Positions 60,753 through 64,000 of a stretch of DNA of 64,000 bases are shown here, in pieces (within the stretch, counting starts at the first letter, position 1; every line of letters starts with the position of its first letter). The position numbers were made by a program, and so were the translations under genes. This DNA comes from Streptomyces sp. NBC_00442 (GTDB lineage Bacteria > Actinomycetota > Actinomycetes > Streptomycetales > Streptomycetaceae), in NCBI RefSeq assembly GCF_036014195.1, contig NZ_CP107918.1, forward strand, positions 3,348,001 to 3,412,000. The letters run 5' to 3'. The notes beneath the pieces are model-generated. The model was not told the origin of the DNA, made no database searches, and saw only the letters and a program-made list of their open reading frames with translations.

Positions 60753-62296
60753 CGACCCAGTCCCAGCCGGTCGCGCCCCGCCGCACGTATCTGATCGGCC
60801 GCGCCAGGCCATCGGCCGTCGTCGGCAAGAACCGGGAGACCGGCGAGATCGCACTGATCATCGGCGGCGCCTTCCTCGGCATGATGTGCGGGCTGCTCGT
60901 CCCGGTCCTGTCCCTGCGCATCGTGCTCCTGATGGGCTTCCCGTTCCTGGCGCTCGCCGCGGTCTACCTGCCGTACAAGCACCGCACGTTCTACAAGTGG
61001 TTCGAGATCAACCGCAGTTACAAGCGCTCGCTGCGCCGCGGCACCGCCTACCGCTCGGGTTCCCCCGAGGCCGGCGTACGGCTCGACGGGCGCGAGATCG
61101 AGGTCGGGCCGCCGCCCGGGATCGGGCACATCACCTGGCTCGCCGCGCCCTTCGGCCCCGATGAGATCGCCGTCCTGCTGCACGCCGACCGGCGTACCGT
61201 CACCGCCGCGATCGAGATCGAGGGCCCCGGCGTCGGCCTGCGCGACAGCGAGGACCAGGAGGCGCTTGTCGACCGGTTCGGCACGCTGCTCAAGCACGTC
61301 GCCAACGGCGACGGCTTCGTGACGCGCCTTCAGATGCTGGCCCGCACCCTGCCCGCCGACCCCGACGCCCACGCCAAGGACGTCGCCCAGCGCGGCGACA
61401 CCAAGGCCCCCGAGTGGCTCCAGGACTCCTACGAGCAGCTCCAGTCGATGGTGTCCACCTCCAGCGAGCAGCACCGCGCCTACCTCGTCGCCTGCATGCA
61501 GTACAGCCGCGAACTCGCCGCCGAGGCCAACGCGATGGCCCGCGCCGCCAACCCGCACGGCCGCAAACTCGACCGCGACGCCGGCCTCGCCGTCGTCATG
61601 GCGCGCGAAGTCACCGACATCTGCGCCCGGTTGGCGGAGGCCGACATCCGGGTGCGCCAGCCGCTCGGCCAGAGCCGGCTCGCCTCCCTCGTGCACTCCA
61701 TGTACGACCCCGACCACCCCATCGACCACATCCAGGCCATGACCAAGCGCAACGCCTGGCCGGCCGAGCTCGACGCGATGGAGCCCACCTTCCTCCAGGC
61801 CAAGACCCGTGAGTCCTCCACGCGGGCGCCCTGGTGCCACGCCACGGCGTGGGTGAAGGAGTGGCCGATGACCCCGGTCGGCGTCAACTTCCTTGCCCCG
61901 TTGCTCGTCCACACCCCGGACGTGATCCGCACGGTCGCCGTCTGCATGGACCTGGAGCCGACCGAGGTCGCCATCGAGCGCATGCTCACGGAGAAGACCA
62001 ACGACGAGGCCGAGGCGTCCCGCGCGGCCAAGATGAACCGCACCGTCGACCCCCGCGACATCGCCGCCCACGGCCGTCTCGACCAGCGCGGCGAGGACCT
62101 CGCCAGCGGCGCCGCCGGCGTCAACCTGGTCGGCTACATCACGGTCTCCTCGCGCTCGCCGGAAGCACTGGCCCGCGACAAGCGGACCATCAGAGCCTCC
62201 GCAGGCAAGTCCTATCTGAAGCTGGAGTGGTGCGACCGCGAGCACCACCGGGCCTTCGTCAACACCTTGCCGTTCGCGACCGGAATCCGCCGCTAG
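60749..62296 (+). CDS. SCO6880-like membrane protein of the conjugation-like cluster
   Basis: A 515-residue protein with two membrane helices near residues 38-75 and a large cytoplasmic domain. It matches the SCO6880-type family of actinomycete proteins, in which the N-terminal, PrgI/VirB3-like part is fused to the N-terminal domain of a VirB4 ATPase. The ATPase core itself is on the next gene. The TTG at 60749 overlaps the previous stop and GGTGGAGG lies upstream. Confidence 0.75.
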   Translation: MTTQSQPVAPRRTYLIGRARPSAVVGKNRETGEIALIIGGAFLGMMCGLLVPVLSLRIVLLMGFPFLALAAVYLPYKHRTFYKWFEINRSYKRSLRRGTAYRSGSPEAGVRLDGREIEVGPPPGIGHITWLAAPFGPDEIAVLLHADRRTVTAAIEIEGPGVGLRDSEDQEALVDRFGTLLKHVANGDGFVTRLQMLARTLPADPDAHAKDVAQRGDTKAPEWLQDSYEQLQSMVSTSSEQHRAYLVACMQYSRELAAEANAMARAANPHGRKLDRDAGLAVVMAREVTDICARLAEADIRVRQPLGQSRLASLVHSMYDPDHPIDHIQAMTKRNAWPAELDAMEPTFLQAKTRESSTRAPWCHATAWVKEWPMTPVGVNFLAPLLVHTPDVIRTVAVCMDLEPTEVAIERMLTEKTNDEAEASRAAKMNRTVDPRDIAAHGRLDQRGEDLASGAAGVNLVGYITVSSRSPEALARDKRTIRASAGKSYLKLEWCDREHHRAFVNTLPFATGIRR

Positions 62297-62315
62297 TCGA
62301 GAGGCCGTACCCGCC

Positions 62316-63743
62316 ATGCGAGATCCGCTGTCTCTCATCACCGACGCCTTCACCGCCCTGCTCTTCGGCAAGGTGGAGACCACCCGGCTGCCCGTCCGCA
62401 CCTCCACGGGCCAGGCCCAGGCCGTCTACCTGCCGACCGCCGCCCCCGGCCTCGGCGACTCCGGCGTGATCATCGGGCGCGAGGTCTACAGCGGCAAGGG
62501 CTACATCTACGACCCCTTCCAGCTGTACGGACAGCAGCTCCCGGCCCCGCACTGGCTGGTGCTCGGCGAGTCCGGCAACGGCAAGTCGGCGCTCGAGAAG
62601 ACGTACGTCCTGCGGCAGTTGAGGTTCCGCGACCGCCAGGTCGTCGTGCTCGACGCGCAGGGTGAGGACGGCGTCGGCGAGTGGAACCTCATCGCGCGCG
62701 AGCTGGGGATAACCCCCATCCGGCTCGACCCGATGACCGCGATGGACGGCGGCATCCGGCTCAACCCCCTGGACCCGGCGATCACCACGACCGGCCAGCT
62801 CGCACTGCTTCGAACGATCATCGAAGTGGCGATGGGTCACGGCCTGGACGAACGATCGGGCTTCGCCCTCAAGGTGGCGCACGCCTACGTCAACGCCACC
62901 ATCACGGACCGCCAGCCGGTCCTGACCGACATCGTGGAGCAACTCCGCCACCCCGAGGCCGAGTCGGCCGAGGCGATGAACGTCGACATAGAAGACGTAC
63001 GCGCCTGGGGCCTGGACGTCGCCCTCGTCCTCGACCGCCTGGTGGACGGCGACCTGCGCGGCATGTTCGACGGCCCGACGACGATCGGCATCGACCTGGA
63101 CGCCCCCCTGATCGTCTTCGACCTCTCGCACATCGACCGCAACTCGATCGCGATGCCGATCCTGATGGCGATCGTGGGCGTCTGGCTGGAGCACACCTGG
63201 ATCCGCCCCGACCGGAAGAAGCGCATCTTCCTGGTCGAGGAGGCCTGGCACATCATCAACAGCCCCTTCGTGGCCCAGCTCTTCCAGCGCCTGCTCAAGT
63301 TCGGCCGCCGGCTCGGCCTGTCCTTCGTGGCCGTCGTCCACCACCTCTCCGACGTCGTGGACGGAGCGGCGGCCAGGGAAGCGGCCGCGATCCTGAAGAT
63401 GGCCTCGACCAGAACGATCTACGCGCAGAAGGCGGACGAGGCGAGGGCGACGGGCCGGGTCCTCGGCCTGCCACGCTGGGCGGTGGAGATCATCCCGACC
63501 CTCACGCCCGGCATCGCCGTATGGGACGTGAACGGCAACGTCCAAGTGGTCAAGCACCTGATCACGGAACGCGAACGCCCGCTGGTCTTCACCGACCGCG
63601 CCATGACGGAGTCCGCGGCCACGGACGGCATCCTCGCCTCGGAGCTGGACTCCCAGCTCGAATCGGAGACGGAACGCCGCGCGGCCATGATGGAGCGACA
63701 GCTGTCCGCCGCCCCCGACTCCTCCGAGTCCACGGTGGCCTGA
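62316..63743 (+). CDS. VirB4/TraC-like ATPase of the conjugation-like cluster
   Basis: A 475-residue ATPase. The Walker A is GESGNGKS (residues 84-91), Walker B KRIFLVEEAWHII (around residue 311), and the conserved QKADEARATGRVLGLP segment of TraC/VirB4-type ATPases is present. The N-terminal 75 residues resemble the start of the SCO6880 partner rather than the canonical VirB4 N-terminal domain, so the whole VirB4 function is split over two genes. It probably powers assembly of a membrane channel. The partial next gene has a TraG/VirD4-like start. Confidence 0.85.
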   Translation: MRDPLSLITDAFTALLFGKVETTRLPVRTSTGQAQAVYLPTAAPGLGDSGVIIGREVYSGKGYIYDPFQLYGQQLPAPHWLVLGESGNGKSALEKTYVLRQLRFRDRQVVVLDAQGEDGVGEWNLIARELGITPIRLDPMTAMDGGIRLNPLDPAITTTGQLALLRTIIEVAMGHGLDERSGFALKVAHAYVNATITDRQPVLTDIVEQLRHPEAESAEAMNVDIEDVRAWGLDVALVLDRLVDGDLRGMFDGPTTIGIDLDAPLIVFDLSHIDRNSIAMPILMAIVGVWLEHTWIRPDRKKRIFLVEEAWHIINSPFVAQLFQRLLKFGRRLGLSFVAVVHHLSDVVDGAAAREAAAILKMASTRTIYAQKADEARATGRVLGLPRWAVEIIPTLTPGIAVWDVNGNVQVVKHLITERERPLVFTDRAMTESAATDGILASELDSQLESETERRAAMMERQLSAAPDSSESTVA

Positions 63744-63744
63744 C

Positions 63745-64000
63745 ATGAGCGGAACCGGAGCACCGAGAGACAACCAGCGCGGCATCCCGGACTCGCTCCT
63801 GGTCGGCCTGCTGGCCTTCCTGCTCGGCCTGACCGTGCTGGTGTGGACGGCCACGGGCCTGGGTGGCCTCTTCACCCATGGCGCGTGGCCGCCAGGCGTA
63901 TCGTTCACGCAGAGCCCGATGGCCCTGCGCGCCCTGGTCACCGCCCCGCACGACCTCCCGGCGGCCTGGCCCGACACCCCGCCCCTCTCGCTCCCGGGCT
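63745..64000 (+). CDS. N-terminus of a probable TraG/VirD4-like ATPase (partial)
   Basis: The ATG at 63745 is 1 bp after the preceding stop. The first 85 residues contain two membrane-type segments (SLLVGLLAFLLGLTVLVWTA, and a second around residue 60-70 that is less clear) separated by a short periplasmic loop, the layout of VirD4/TraG coupling proteins. The gene runs past the window edge, so this is a tentative call. Confidence 0.5.
   Translation, partial: MSGTGAPRDNQRGIPDSLLVGLLAFLLGLTVLVWTATGLGGLFTHGAWPPGVSFTQSPMALRALVTAPHDLPAAWPDTPPLSLPG

Noticed and set aside
58010..64000. An integrative conjugative element
   Set aside because: The cluster has conjugation-like ATPases but no relaxase, integrase, replication gene or attachment repeats within the window, and the flanking genes are conserved chromosomal ones.
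1..64000. tRNA or rRNA genes
   Set aside because: I looked for the conserved T-loop and anticodon arms and for rRNA core sequences and saw none that I could support.

Overview
The window is a chromosomal segment of a Streptomyces-type actinomycete. The support is very high GC, GC-saturated third codon positions, many GTG starts, and a gene set that is characteristic of that genus (RsiG, Nur, GlnR, MshD, a Cys-containing sulfur leader peptide, CsoR and a chromosomal conjugation-like ATPase cluster). I see no rRNA, tRNA or CRISPR array.

Layout. (1) 1-482 holds the start of a conserved gene and an XRE regulator with a 24-nt-core palindrome upstream. (2) About 483-15000 looks accessory: a DGQHR-domain (DndB-like) gene plus a large coiled-coil gene of unknown function, a DUF2199/DUF6228 cluster, gene remnants, an aminoglycoside-phosphotransferase-fold kinase, a TetX-like monooxygenase with a divergent TetR regulator, a two-domain Lrp regulator, an aromatic-type FAD monooxygenase, a secreted lipase and a frameshifted DUF4328 gene. 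(3) 15121-20771 carries housekeeping and regulatory genes: Eis-like acetyltransferase, type III asparaginase, RsiG, Dtd, a YgfZ-like protein, Nur and a nitrobindin-like protein. (4) 20893-23617 is an operon of three membrane-anchored proteins of similar architecture, coupled by GTGA overlaps. (5) 23760-26022 is a sulfur region: DsrE-like protein, DUF1416, rhodanese and a 26-residue leader peptide. (6) 26683-36087 holds DUF2993, a proline-rich membrane protein, a hydrolase/MoaD-like open frame, GlnR, a LacI regulator and an HtrA-like protease beside an MprAB-like two-component pair.

(7) 36839-50364 is a phosphate region: secreted 5'-nucleotidase, MshD, Ppk, a CHAD protein, a Nudix hydrolase, PstSCAB with an upstream PHO box, then a Pit transporter and its DUF47 partner. 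High-affinity uptake, low-affinity uptake, polyphosphate synthesis and phosphate release from nucleotides therefore sit together. (8) 50628-54544 holds CsoR, small conserved proteins, a lipoprotein and a secreted FAD oxidase. (9) 54617-64000 has a PAP2 phosphatase, a two-domain cell wall hydrolase, a secreted protease and a tightly packed six-gene cluster that looks like a type IV secretion relative (VirB6-, VirB8-, VirB4- and probably VirD4-like parts); the last gene runs off the end.

Two general features run through the window. Many genes have a TAnnnT hexamer 6-9 nt before the start codon and no ribosome binding site, which points to leaderless mRNAs. A family of GC-rich intergenic repeats (GGGGCTCCGCCCC element plus GGGGCGCGGGGAACTGCGCG element) fills four intergenic stretches, one of them as exact 262-bp tandem copies.
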